From assembly GCA_002499445.1 (NCBI GenBank), contig DALS01000056.1, positions 1 to 64,000 of the forward strand: a stretch of DNA of 64,000 nucleotides. Direction: 5' to 3'. Positions 16,155 to 24,150 of this stretch are shown piece by piece. A program made the position numbers and the translations under genes. This DNA comes from Methanosarcina sp. UBA293. GTDB lineage: Archaea > Halobacteriota > Methanosarcinia > Methanosarcinales > Methanosarcinaceae. Within the stretch, counting starts at the first letter, position 1; each line of letters opens with the position of its first letter. A model generated the notes under the pieces. The model saw only the letters and a program-made list of their open reading frames with translations. It ran no database searches and was not told where the DNA came from.

Positions 16155-16814
16155 GTGAATACAGACAATCAGAATGGGAAATACGTATACTGCATAGTAA
16201 AAGCCCAGGACGAACAGGAAAGTTTCGGAAACATAGGCTTTCAGGGAAAAGAAGTATACACCATTAAATATAAAGAATTTTCTCCTGTTGTAAGTGATGC
16301 AATTTTTAAGAAGTATGATATTGGGGATGAAGAGGACATAAAAACCCATACTTTAGTGGTTAACGAGGTAATGAAAAAGTACAGCGTTATTCCTGTGGCA
16401 TATGGCATGGTTTTCAAAAACAAAAAACTGGTGGAGATCTCCATGCGATCCGGGCATAAGGCTATGAGAAAAGCCATAAAAATTGTGGATAACAAAGTCG
16501 AACTCGGAGTAAAGATAATTTTGCCAAAAGATTTTGACGGGGATATGCAGAAGGCAGAACAATGCAAATCCGAGTTTTCAAAAAGCCTTAAGCAAATTGC
16601 TTTTGATTCTAAGGATCTAAACCTGTTCAGCAAGCGTCTTATAATGAATGGTTCATTTCTTGTAGAAAAAGACAAGATAGAGGCTTTTTCCGACGAGGTT
16701 GAAAGGCTAACAACCAAATACGATTCTTTTAAGGTCAGTTATAGTGGACCCTGGTCACCTTACAATTTCGTAGATATACACATATTGTCTCAACAGAGGG
16801 GAGGCTTCAGATAA
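16155..16814 (+). CDS. gvpF: gas vesicle protein GvpF
   Basis: This 219-aa protein of the GvpF/GvpL family has an N-terminal YVYCIVKAQDEQESFG segment, a middle domain with SVIPVAYGMVFKNKKLVEIS, and the C-terminal motif YSGPWSPYNFVDI diagnostic of the family. GvpF is a minor vesicle protein that binds GvpA during nucleation in characterised systems. Start is GTG with a GGGGGG site. Its stop overlaps the gvpG start (TAATG), so translation is probably coupled. Confidence 0.95.
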   Translation: MNTDNQNGKYVYCIVKAQDEQESFGNIGFQGKEVYTIKYKEFSPVVSDAIFKKYDIGDEEDIKTHTLVVNEVMKKYSVIPVAYGMVFKNKKLVEISMRSGHKAMRKAIKIVDNKVELGVKIILPKDFDGDMQKAEQCKSEFSKSLKQIAFDSKDLNLFSKRLIMNGSFLVEKDKIEAFSDEVERLTTKYDSFKVSYSGPWSPYNFVDIHILSQQRGGFR

Positions 16815-17095
16815 TGCTCCTCATTGATGACCTTATTCTTCGAGCACTGGGAATTACAATTCCAGGGCTTGATCTCATTTACACATTAGAGATTATAAAA
16901 AATCTTGCATATAAAGAACTTTACAACCCTGAAAAAGTCAAAAGCAGAATAAAAGAGAATCAAATGCTGTACGAATTTGGTGAAATCTCAAGGGGAGAGT
17001 TCGAAGAAACAAAATCCAGTCTCATGGAGCAGCTTAAATTCACAGAGCGTTTTGAGGAGATGAACCTCAGTGTCAGAAGTGACATTTTTTCCTGA
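16814..17095 (+). CDS. gvpG: gas vesicle protein GvpG
   Basis: This 93-aa mostly helical protein has the GvpG pattern: an N-terminal LLIDDLILRALGITIPGLDL and a charged helix (IKENQMLYEFGEISRGEFEE, then TKSSLMEQL). It starts within the gvpF stop. GvpG is an accessory assembly protein of the minimal set. Confidence 0.92.
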   Translation: MLLIDDLILRALGITIPGLDLIYTLEIIKNLAYKELYNPEKVKSRIKENQMLYEFGEISRGEFEETKSSLMEQLKFTERFEEMNLSVRSDIFS

Positions 17096-17384
17096 AAAGA
17101 GAGAACGCACTAAAAATAGGAATCCTGAATCTAAGGATGCAGAGTCCGAGGGATCAGTATCTAGGGAATCCTGCTGGAATATAATGAATTTTTTCAAATT
17201 ACTTGAAGAGATGGACAGAGAAGAAACATCTGAGAAATCTGGAAGAAACAACTGCAAGGGACCAGTTGGCTCGAAAATTGAGTACTCTTACCATGTTAAA
17301 ATTAATAATCCTGAAATGGAAGTAGAAAGATCCTGGAAGCCCATATCTCAGAAACCAAAGATCAGGAAGAGACATAGAGGCTGA
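17070..17384 (+). CDS. GvpH/GvpI-like protein, possibly truncated
   Basis: This 104-aa basic protein (GTG start, overlapping the gvpG end by 26 nt) sits between gvpG and gvpJ, exactly where haloarchaeal clusters carry gvpH and gvpI. Its middle part (FFKLLEEMDREETSEKSG, then SKIEYSYHVKI) resembles the region before the Hsp20 domain of the GvpH at 17957 (VSYGLSIRPL). It ends with a basic tail (KPISQKPKIRKRHRG) and lacks an Hsp20 domain. Just past the stop another frame continues open to the TGA at 17518-17520 (DIEAEERPKGRFQF...), so a frameshifted gvpH copy is possible. A GvpI-type basic protein is the alternative. Confidence 0.55.
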   Translation: MSEVTFFPEKRERTKNRNPESKDAESEGSVSRESCWNIMNFFKLLEEMDREETSEKSGRNNCKGPVGSKIEYSYHVKINNPEMEVERSWKPISQKPKIRKRHRG

Positions 17385-17524
17385 AGAAAGACCCAAGGGA
17401 AGATTTCAGTTCGCAACGCAGATAAAGAGTTTTAACAAGTTGTTAGCAGTAGTACCGCACATCACATACCTGAACCTGGAAGTCAAAGAAGGAGCAGGAT
17501 ATGAACCAGTAAAAAGGTGAAACA

Positions 17525-17923
17525 ATGAAAAATTCGGTTGTTAGGGAGTCGGGAGGGCTTGTTGACGTAATAGATAGAATTCTCGATAAAGGGCTTGTGC
17601 TGAACGCCGATATTTCTGTATCTGTTGCTGGTACAGAACTTCTTGGTGTAAAGATTACAGCTACTATTGCATCCTTTGAGACTGCGGCGAAATACGGGCT
17701 TGAATTTCCTTCTGGAACTAATTTAAATGCTCCAGCCTGGGAGAAAGTATCTGAAACATACGCAAACTGCCCAGAATGCGGAAACCGAAGAGAAGAAAGA
17801 CTTCTGATACGTGAAGGATGTCCTGTTTGTGGATGGGAAAGCCCGCTTAAGAAGAAAAGCGTTCCTGCGTTGAGTCAAAATGATTCGGATAAATCTGACA
17901 ATATACTGTACAGGAATTTGTGA
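17525..17923 (+). CDS. gvpJ: GvpJ with C-terminal zinc ribbon
   Basis: Residues 10-60 form a GvpA/J/M-family domain (LVDVIDRILDKGLVLNADIS, then VSVAGTELLGVKITATIASF). Beyond it lies a C-terminal extension with CPEC (Cys82, Cys85) and CPVC (Cys99, Cys102), a typical rubredoxin-like zinc ribbon, and a polar tail. GvpJ is a minor GvpA-like protein thought to form vesicle tips. The zinc ribbon is not part of the usual protein. Start ATG has an AGGTGA site. A GvpM assignment is possible, but the position between the H/I-like gene and gvpK matches gvpJ. Confidence 0.85.
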   Translation: MKNSVVRESGGLVDVIDRILDKGLVLNADISVSVAGTELLGVKITATIASFETAAKYGLEFPSGTNLNAPAWEKVSETYANCPECGNRREERLLIREGCPVCGWESPLKKKSVPALSQNDSDKSDNILYRNL

Positions 17924-17956
17924 TGTTTATATGGGTTTGTAATAAGGGAGAGTTAA

Positions 17957-18610
17957 ATGGAAAAAGATAACGCAGAAAAAGAATCTGAAGCCAGATCCGT
18001 AAAAGAGAAAGAGGAGTGGGAACCCAAAGTCAAGGCTATGGAAGAAAGGATAAAGGAACTTGAGAAAAGCCTTGGTGAAAAAAAGGAACCTGTCGGATAT
18101 GGTGGAGAAAGTATTGTTGGAGAACTTGTAAGTTCTCTTATCCCGGGCTTTGGAAAAATAGTAAAAACTCTTGAAAAGACCTCTCCAGAGTTTAGACAGA
18201 GAATTGCAGACACCGATTCGGAAATTAAACATAGGCTCGAAACTGGCTGGAGTGATAAAAAGCCTACTGTAAGCTATGGCCTGTCAATAAGGCCTCTTGA
18301 CACCAGACCCGGAACAGTCTCGACAAGAGGAATGCCTAAAACGAAAATAAAAGAAGTAAAAATTGAGTCTTCAGAAATTGAGCCTGTTTTTGACGTCTTC
18401 GAAGAAGAGGGGAATGTTTCCGTAATTGCCGAAATTCCGGGGGCCAATGAAGAAGATGTCCAAATAGAACTTGAAGGTAGCAAACTGCAGATTTCTGCGG
18501 GATTGTACAGTAAAACCATAGTTTTACCTACAGAAGCAGAAGCAATCATGGAAAATAGTTTTAAGAACGAGGTACTGCAGCTAAAAATAAAAAGCAAAAA
18601 AAAACGCTGA
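17957..18610 (+). CDS. gvpH: GvpH, Hsp20-like gas vesicle protein
   Basis: This 217-aa protein has a charged N-terminal helix (EKEEWEPKVKAMEERIKELE), a middle region ending VSYGLSIRPL, and a C-terminal alpha-crystallin/Hsp20 domain (PVFDVFEEEGNVSVIAEIPG, then EEDVQIELEGSKLQIS). GvpH is a small-heat-shock-like chaperone in haloarchaeal clusters. Here it lies between gvpJ and gvpK rather than before gvpJ. ATG has a GGGAGAG site. Confidence 0.88.
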   Translation: MEKDNAEKESEARSVKEKEEWEPKVKAMEERIKELEKSLGEKKEPVGYGGESIVGELVSSLIPGFGKIVKTLEKTSPEFRQRIADTDSEIKHRLETGWSDKKPTVSYGLSIRPLDTRPGTVSTRGMPKTKIKEVKIESSEIEPVFDVFEEEGNVSVIAEIPGANEEDVQIELEGSKLQISAGLYSKTIVLPTEAEAIMENSFKNEVLQLKIKSKKKR

Positions 18611-18637
18611 TTCAGATTAATCAAAGGAGAGAGTGCC

Positions 18638-18994
18638 ATGCCAATTGAGATTGATGAAAAAAATCTGAAAAAAGGCTTATTGGGCCTTGTTGTAGCTCTT
18701 GTTGAAATAATAACGGAGTTACTTGAAAAGCAGGCACTTCTTAGAATCGAAAATGAGAGCCTTAGCGACGAAGAGATCGAGAGACTCGGAGAGGCACTTG
18801 CAGATCTGAGTGAGGCACTTGAAACTATAAAGGCGGACAACAATATCGAAGATACTGTTGAATCCGTGCGTTGCGGACTGGATGAAGTTGTAGATGATGT
18901 AGTGGATAAGTTAATGAACCCTGCAAGATGGGCTAAAGAGGTAGAGAAACATGACCGAAACCGACCAGGCGAGATATCTTTACTTGATAGCTAA
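18638..18994 (+). CDS. gvpK: gas vesicle protein GvpK
   Basis: This 118-aa protein shows the GvpK signature: LKKGLLGLVVALVEIITELL, EKQALLRIE, LSDEEIERLGEALADLSEAL and a conserved acidic end. It is part of the haloarchaeal minimal set. The start has a GGAGAG site. Its 3' end overlaps gvpL by 44 nt. Confidence 0.95.
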   Translation: MPIEIDEKNLKKGLLGLVVALVEIITELLEKQALLRIENESLSDEEIERLGEALADLSEALETIKADNNIEDTVESVRCGLDEVVDDVVDKLMNPARWAKEVEKHDRNRPGEISLLDS

Positions 18995-19751
18995 CACGGA
19001 AGAAGAAAGAAGTTTGGGAGATGTTGGTCTCGGCGATAGTCCTGTGTATACGATTGTTTTTCAAGATATTGCAGCTGTTGTACATGCTTCGAAACCCGAA
19101 CCCGAGCCTGCAAAGAATGAAGAGCAGGCTAAACAATGGATTTTGAATCACAATTATGTGATCGACAAAGCTACTGAGAATTTTAATACAGTACTGCCTT
19201 TTTCTTTCGGATGTCTTGCCAGAGGGGATGATAAAACCATAAAAAGATGGCTTCAAAAAAACTACGGATTATATAAAAGAGAACTTGAGAGATTAAAAAA
19301 TTCTGCAGAATATTCGATACAGATTTTTTACGACCCTAAGATTCTGGAAAAACAGATTATAGAGACGATACCTGAACTTAAAGAGATAGATCAGAAAATA
19401 GAAACCATGCCAAAGGGAAAGGCCTACATTTTCAAAAAGAAATTCGAACTGGGTTTGAAGCAAGCAGTAAGCGATCATCTGGCAAGCATGGGGAGGGAAT
19501 TTGGAAAATTAATAAAAGAAAATTCAATACAAACAATAATTGAGGAAAAAATCCCCTATGTGCCTGAAAAATATGCAGGTAAAAAAGTTATGGTTGCGTT
19601 TTCTTGCCTTGTTGCCCAGGAGAACGTTGACAGATTTGGGCAAAGCCTTGAGAAGATAAACAAAAGAGAAGAATTTGCAGTAAGATTTACAGGGCCGTGG
19701 GCGCCTTTCAATTTTGTTGATCTCAAGGGGAATATTGAGGATGAAACCTGA
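18951..19751 (+). CDS. gvpL: gas vesicle protein GvpL
   Basis: This 266-aa member of the GvpF/GvpL family has YLYLIANTEEERSLGDVGLG at the N-terminus, NTVLPFSFGCLARGDDKTIK in the middle, and the family-diagnostic RFTGPWAPFNFVDLKG near the end. In haloarchaea GvpL interacts with most other accessory Gvp proteins. The start lies inside gvpK behind a GAGG site, and the end overlaps gvpM. Confidence 0.95.
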   Translation: MTETDQARYLYLIANTEEERSLGDVGLGDSPVYTIVFQDIAAVVHASKPEPEPAKNEEQAKQWILNHNYVIDKATENFNTVLPFSFGCLARGDDKTIKRWLQKNYGLYKRELERLKNSAEYSIQIFYDPKILEKQIIETIPELKEIDQKIETMPKGKAYIFKKKFELGLKQAVSDHLASMGREFGKLIKENSIQTIIEEKIPYVPEKYAGKKVMVAFSCLVAQENVDRFGQSLEKINKREEFAVRFTGPWAPFNFVDLKGNIEDET

Positions 19752-20298
19752 ACGTGAAAAAGACAGTCTTGGGGAACTGCTGAACCGAATGGTCACAAAA
19801 GGTGTACTTATTAATGCCGATGTTATAATTTCACTTGCAGGAATTCCCCTGCTCGGAGTAAAACTGGAAGCTGCAATTGCATCCATTGAGACCATGCTTG
19901 AATATGGACTTTTTGAAGAGCTTGATAAAAAAACTAGAGCCTGGCAACTCGAACATCGGAAAACAAGCCCTCTACTTCAAGAAGACGAAGAGATTGAATT
20001 ACAATTCTACGGCTCTTTTTTTCAGGAACTTCATCCGATTTGGAAATACTGTTTCATATATGTAACCAACCACCGGATTTTTGGATGGAATAAGGCTTTT
20101 AACAAAATTCTTTTTGAAATTCCGCTTGCCAAAATTCAAATGACTGCTATTTGCAAAGGAATCTATCAGGATGAAGAGCGAGATGAACTTTGCCTGAGCC
20201 TAGAAAATGAAGAAAAACTGTATCTTCATTCAAGTGATCTTATTGGGCTACAGGATCAGATCTGCAAGCTCATCCCTGAACCTGTCAGAGGAAGCTAA
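19741..20298 (+). CDS. gvpM: GvpM-like protein fused to a PH/GRAM-like domain
   Basis: From ATG-19741 (inside the gvpL end) the protein has 185 aa. Residues about 10-60 are a GvpA/J/M domain (LGELLNRMVTKGVLINADVI, then ISLAGIPLLGVKLEAAIASI). Residues about 81-183 are unrelated to Gvp proteins and read like a small PH/GRAM fold: EEIELQFYGSF, YCFIYVTNHRIFGW, FEIPLAKIQMTAICKG, ELCLSLENEEKLYLHS and a final helix. An upstream in-frame TTG (19714) is less likely because it has no good site. The last gene of the cluster matches gvpM by position. The fusion is visible; its role (membrane or lipid contact is one idea) is not. Confidence 0.8.
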   Translation: MKPEREKDSLGELLNRMVTKGVLINADVIISLAGIPLLGVKLEAAIASIETMLEYGLFEELDKKTRAWQLEHRKTSPLLQEDEEIELQFYGSFFQELHPIWKYCFIYVTNHRIFGWNKAFNKILFEIPLAKIQMTAICKGIYQDEERDELCLSLENEEKLYLHSSDLIGLQDQICKLIPEPVRGS

Positions 20299-20523
20299 TT
20301 ATCTCTAAATTAAAGATAGGTCATTCTGTCGTCGTATTATATAGCCGAAACTGCCTATTCTGACAGTGCCTTGCAGAGATACAACTTTATTGGCGCAACT
20401 CTGCCAACGCTAAGCAAAAATTCAGAAGCGAAACTGGTTTTGCGTCAATCCTTAAGGATTGAATCGTTCTGAATTTTCTATTGGTTTTATGCGAGCTTTT
20501 GTTCTTGGCGCGACATCTTATCC

Positions 20524-21597
20524 TTAAAAGTATTTTCCAATATTTTCTATTGCTTTTACAATAAGAGAAACACACGTTTCAATATCGGCCGTATCCAGAA
20601 CTTCAACCGGAGAATGAATATACCGAGTGGCTATACTGACCGTACCTGTAGGAATACCTTCTCTTGAGAGGTGTATTGAGGTTGCATCGGTTGTCCCTCC
20701 TGACCCTACGCCAAGTTGGTAAGGAATCTTATTTTCAGCAGCAGTTTCTTTAAGCCACTTAAGAATCTGAGGATGGGCTATAAGGCCTCTTCCGGACGCA
20801 TCGGCTACGGTAATTACAGGACCTTTCCCAAGTTCCAGGGAAGAATCGGTTTTACTGATGCCAGGATGGTCTCCAGGAATAGTTGTGTCAAGGGCAAGCG
20901 CAAGGTCTGGGCAAACTCCAAAAGCACAGGTTCTTGCTCCCTTAAGTCCTACCTCTTCCTGAACAGTACCTACAGCATAGACATTTGCTTCAATTTTCTG
21001 CTTGGAAAGTTGCTTCATAACCTCAATAAGGATCACAAGACCTGCCCGATCATCAAAAGCCTTGGAAGTCACCTTTCCGTTTGCCAGGGACACAAAATCC
21101 CGGTCAATTGAGGCTGTTGTGCCTATTTCAATTCCCAGGTTTTCAGCATCTTCCCTGTTTTTTGCTCCGATATCGATGAACATGTCATCCAGCTTCACGG
21201 GTTTTTTCCTGTCTTCCTCTTTCATTACGTGAGGGGGCTTGGACCCTATAACTCCGGGAATTGAACCCTTTTTGCCGTGAACCACAACTCTCTGGTTAAG
21301 AATTGTCTGGTCAAACCATCCCCCAATCCCAACAAACCTGAGGAAACCATTATCATCAATATACCTAACCATGAACCCTATCTCGTCCATGTGGGCAGCC
21401 AGCATTATAGAAGGGCCTTCTCCCTTTTTGACAGCTATAAGGTTTCCCATGCAGTCTCTCCGCATAGTGTCAACATAGGGTTCAAGCTCCTTTTTTAGAA
21501 GTTCTCGGACATCATCTTCAAAGCCTGAAATTCCGTGAGCGTTTGTAAATATCTCAAGCAGAGATTTTATTTCTTTAAGGTTTCCGTCTTTTTCCAT
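20524..21597 (-). CDS. M42 family (TET-type) aminopeptidase
   Basis: This 357-aa metallo-aminopeptidase has the M42 metal ligands in AAHMDEIGFMV, KAFDDRAGLVILIEV, GTVQEEVGLKGAR (catalytic Glu and metal Glu), ALDTTIPGDHPG and the final RYIHSPVEVLDTAD. Such enzymes form dodecameric tetrahedral particles that degrade peptides released by the proteasome. Older annotations call it endoglucanase or CelM, which is misleading. Start ATG at 21597; no operon partner. Confidence 0.92.
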   Translation of the reverse strand: MEKDGNLKEIKSLLEIFTNAHGISGFEDDVRELLKKELEPYVDTMRRDCMGNLIAVKKGEGPSIMLAAHMDEIGFMVRYIDDNGFLRFVGIGGWFDQTILNQRVVVHGKKGSIPGVIGSKPPHVMKEEDRKKPVKLDDMFIDIGAKNREDAENLGIEIGTTASIDRDFVSLANGKVTSKAFDDRAGLVILIEVMKQLSKQKIEANVYAVGTVQEEVGLKGARTCAFGVCPDLALALDTTIPGDHPGISKTDSSLELGKGPVITVADASGRGLIAHPQILKWLKETAAENKIPYQLGVGSGGTTDATSIHLSREGIPTGTVSIATRYIHSPVEVLDTADIETCVSLIVKAIENIGKYF

Positions 21598-21776
21598 TTT
21601 CGAATATCTCCTGCATATCGTTTAATTAACTAAGTGTTAAAACTGTTTTACTGAGGCTATTATTGAGGTTAGTTATAATTTAACAAAGTTAGTATAAACA
21701 ATGAATTTAATATAACTAAAGGGATTTAATATAATTAACGAACTCAATACGATTTAATTAAGTGAATTATAATTAC

Positions 21777-21948
21777 AGGTCGTCCATCATTAAGCAGTTG
21801 ATGTTTTCATGATTAATTTTCCAGTGCTAGAAATGCCTTATGTTTCGTGCATCAAGCATGCTATTAACCTTACTGGATTGCAAAAAAGGTATGATGCACC
21901 ACTAAAAGTGTTTTGGAAATACATCAACTAACTAATTGTGCACGACCT
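21777..21948. mobile_element. MITE, 172 bp with 6-bp target duplication
   Basis: The segment starts AGGTCGTCCATCATTAAGCA and ends with the imperfect reverse complement (ACATCAAC...CACGACCT). This gives terminal inverted repeats of about 33 bp with a perfect outer 7 bp (AGGTCGT). It is flanked on both sides by AATTAC (21771-21776 and 21949-21954), a 6-bp target-site duplication. Inside lie a further inverted pair (GTGCATCA ... TGATGCAC) and no coding sequence. Confidence 0.8.
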
Positions 21949-22161
21949 AATTACATGTTTTTATAATTACACATTTTAGAATTGTATCTCAGATTTTGAA
22001 TTATAATACTGTCCAACTATTAAGATTAATCTGTTATTTAAATATCTAGCAGAAGGAGTTACAAGATTAATACTAGACAGTAAAGTTGATTTTTCAAATG
22101 CTGCAAGGACAGAAACATTAAAATCCCTTCAGGTTTATTGAGGACTCAGGTGAAAAATCAG

Positions 22162-22515
22162 ATGACTGCAGAATTACCCCCTCAAGTTCAAAATCAGATA
22201 GCACAGCTTCAGCAGATACAGCAGCAGATTCAGGCGCTTGCCATGCAAAAAACACAGATTGAAGCTATGCAAAAAGAATCCAAGATGGCTCTTGATGAGC
22301 TAGAAAGGCTCACTGACGATGCAGTAGTCTATCGTAATGTAGGGGAATTGGTAATAAAAACGAGCAAAGGAGAGTCTATTGCAAAACTGAAAGACAGAGA
22401 AGAAACTCTCTCACTCAGGCTTCAGTCCATTTCTAGGCAGGAAGAAAGACTCACATCCCGCTTCAAACAGCTTCAGGAGCAGATACAGCAGGCATTGGGC
22501 CCCAGGGCACAATAA
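22162..22515 (+). CDS. pfdB: prefoldin beta subunit
   Basis: This 117-aa coiled-coil protein has two long helices (LPPQVQNQIAQLQQIQQQIQ... and ETLSLRLQSISRQEERLTSR) separated by the beta hairpin segment VYRNVGELVIKTSKGES that builds the prefoldin barrel. Prefoldin hands unfolded proteins to the group II chaperonin. I choose ATG-22162, which has an AGGTGA site; an in-frame TTG at 22138 would add 8 residues. It is followed by a DHH phosphoesterase 136 bp downstream. Confidence 0.9.
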   Translation: MTAELPPQVQNQIAQLQQIQQQIQALAMQKTQIEAMQKESKMALDELERLTDDAVVYRNVGELVIKTSKGESIAKLKDREETLSLRLQSISRQEERLTSRFKQLQEQIQQALGPRAQ

Positions 22516-22651
22516 CCACGTTTTTTATTTCCGTATAGGGAATTAGGAAATAAAAAACAACTTTGCTAAAATTCAATATATGTACGTCAAAATCCCGAAA
22601 TTCTTGAATTCAGGGAGATAACACCCGTAAAAACGATAGCCAGAGTGGACA

Positions 22652-23656
22652 ATGGAAGTTGATGAAGCGGAGTTTTTCAACCGGCTCCTTGACTATCGAA
22701 ATATTTTATATCTATGCCACCGGAACGCAGATCCGGACGCGATTAGCAGTGCTTTTGCCCTTTCAGAAGCTATAGGAGGTACTGTCGGACTCGTGGACGG
22801 TCGCAATCGCGTAGCATCCGTACTTATAGAAAGACTCGGAATTGAAGTTGTGGATAAACCCAACCCTGCTGATTACGGTTTTGTTGTTGTGGTTGATACT
22901 TCGACAAAGGCTCAATTGAATGATCTGGAACTTACAAGATATTGCGTGATCGATCACCATACAACTACCGCTCTGACAGAAAATGCCGAGTTTTACCTGC
23001 ACAGAAATAGTACCTCCACTGTCGAAATAGTTTATAATATCTTAAAAGTAATGGGGGCGCCGATTAACCGGCGTGTGGGCATTGGAATGCTCACAGGAAT
23101 CGTAACAGATACTGGACATTTCAAGCATGCAACCGCAGACACATTCCGGACAGTGGCAAAGATTATCGAGAACAGTGGTGTAGAGTACGGAGAAGTGCTG
23201 GACCTTATGGCTGCTACCCCACAGGATATTTCTATGCGTATAGCTATTCTGAAAGCCGCAAGCCGCGTCGAGCTCGATAGAGTACACGATATGCTGATTG
23301 CCTCTTCCCATGTCAGCTCTTTTGGAGGCTCTGCATCCTCTATGCTCATTAATATTGGTGCAGATATTGCTTTTGTTGGCACAACCAAAGGTGAAAGCGT
23401 AAGAATAAGTGCAAGAGCGAAACGCGATGCTGTTAATGTCGGAGTAAATCTTGGGCAGTTAATGGAAGATATAAGTAGTGAGTATAACGGTACAGGCGGT
23501 GGGCATTCCGGAGCTGCCGGGATCGATGTTATCGCTGATATGAAAGAAGTTCTGGACAAATGCAGAGAAGAAACAAAGAAGATTCTTGAAACCTCTCTTG
23601 GGGCAACATCAAAAGAGATAACATTTGAAGATGAAATCGAAGAGGAAGATGAATAA
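22652..23656 (+). CDS. DHH/DHHA1 phosphoesterase (RecJ/NrnA-like)
   Basis: This 334-aa protein has the DHH-superfamily motifs HRNADPDAISSAFAL (residues 23-37), VVVDTSTK (79-86), DHH (101-103), TGIVTDTGHF and the C-terminal DHHA1 substrate motif GTGGGHSGAAG. The family hydrolyses small phosphodiesters such as nanoRNA or cyclic dinucleotides, or acts in DNA replication complexes (GAN-like). Which activity applies here cannot be told. It is probably co-transcribed with prefoldin beta. Confidence 0.85.
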   Translation: MEVDEAEFFNRLLDYRNILYLCHRNADPDAISSAFALSEAIGGTVGLVDGRNRVASVLIERLGIEVVDKPNPADYGFVVVVDTSTKAQLNDLELTRYCVIDHHTTTALTENAEFYLHRNSTSTVEIVYNILKVMGAPINRRVGIGMLTGIVTDTGHFKHATADTFRTVAKIIENSGVEYGEVLDLMAATPQDISMRIAILKAASRVELDRVHDMLIASSHVSSFGGSASSMLINIGADIAFVGTTKGESVRISARAKRDAVNVGVNLGQLMEDISSEYNGTGGGHSGAAGIDVIADMKEVLDKCREETKKILETSLGATSKEITFEDEIEEEDE

Positions 23657-24150
23657 TTCTTTGAAGAACGATATTCCACAACTCAAAACAGCTTCTTGAA
23701 TCCTAAATTAACAATTTACCTTTTTAGTTTATCTTAATAATCTGCTTATAAGCATCGAAATCTGGAGCCTTATGATTTACCGGCTGCAAGTGAATTGCCT
23801 GTTGTTTAAAAACTCAGATAGGATTTGCCGGAGGACTTTTACCTATTAGGATTTTTACCCATTATATAACCAGCTTTCAAGTATACTTTAAATTTTTTTT
23901 CAGCCTAACCGCTAATATTTATACGATAATCCAATTTAATCTTTGATACATATCTGCCGGAAGTGAATGTTCGCTGGAAACAATGGAATTCAAGGGTAAG
24001 AAGCAAGATTAAATATAGAAATAAGAGAGAACCTGCTGAAGCATGACCTTAAAGGGCATGAGATAAGATATATACGCAAAAAACAAGCTAAAGAAGTACC
24101 AGGCCTTAAATTGTGAGCCTGGGATTATGAGAGATACAGAGTGAGAAAAA
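23657..24150. other. intergenic, no gene seen
   Basis: About 490 bp, AT-rich, between the DHH and PaaK-like genes. I see a possible TATA-like CGCTAATATTTATACG near 23908-23924 but no gene or strong structure. Confidence 0.4.

Noticed and set aside
20299..20523. Possible structured RNA in the gap after gvpM
   Set aside because: Several short complementary stretches are visible but no consistent fold or known RNA family.
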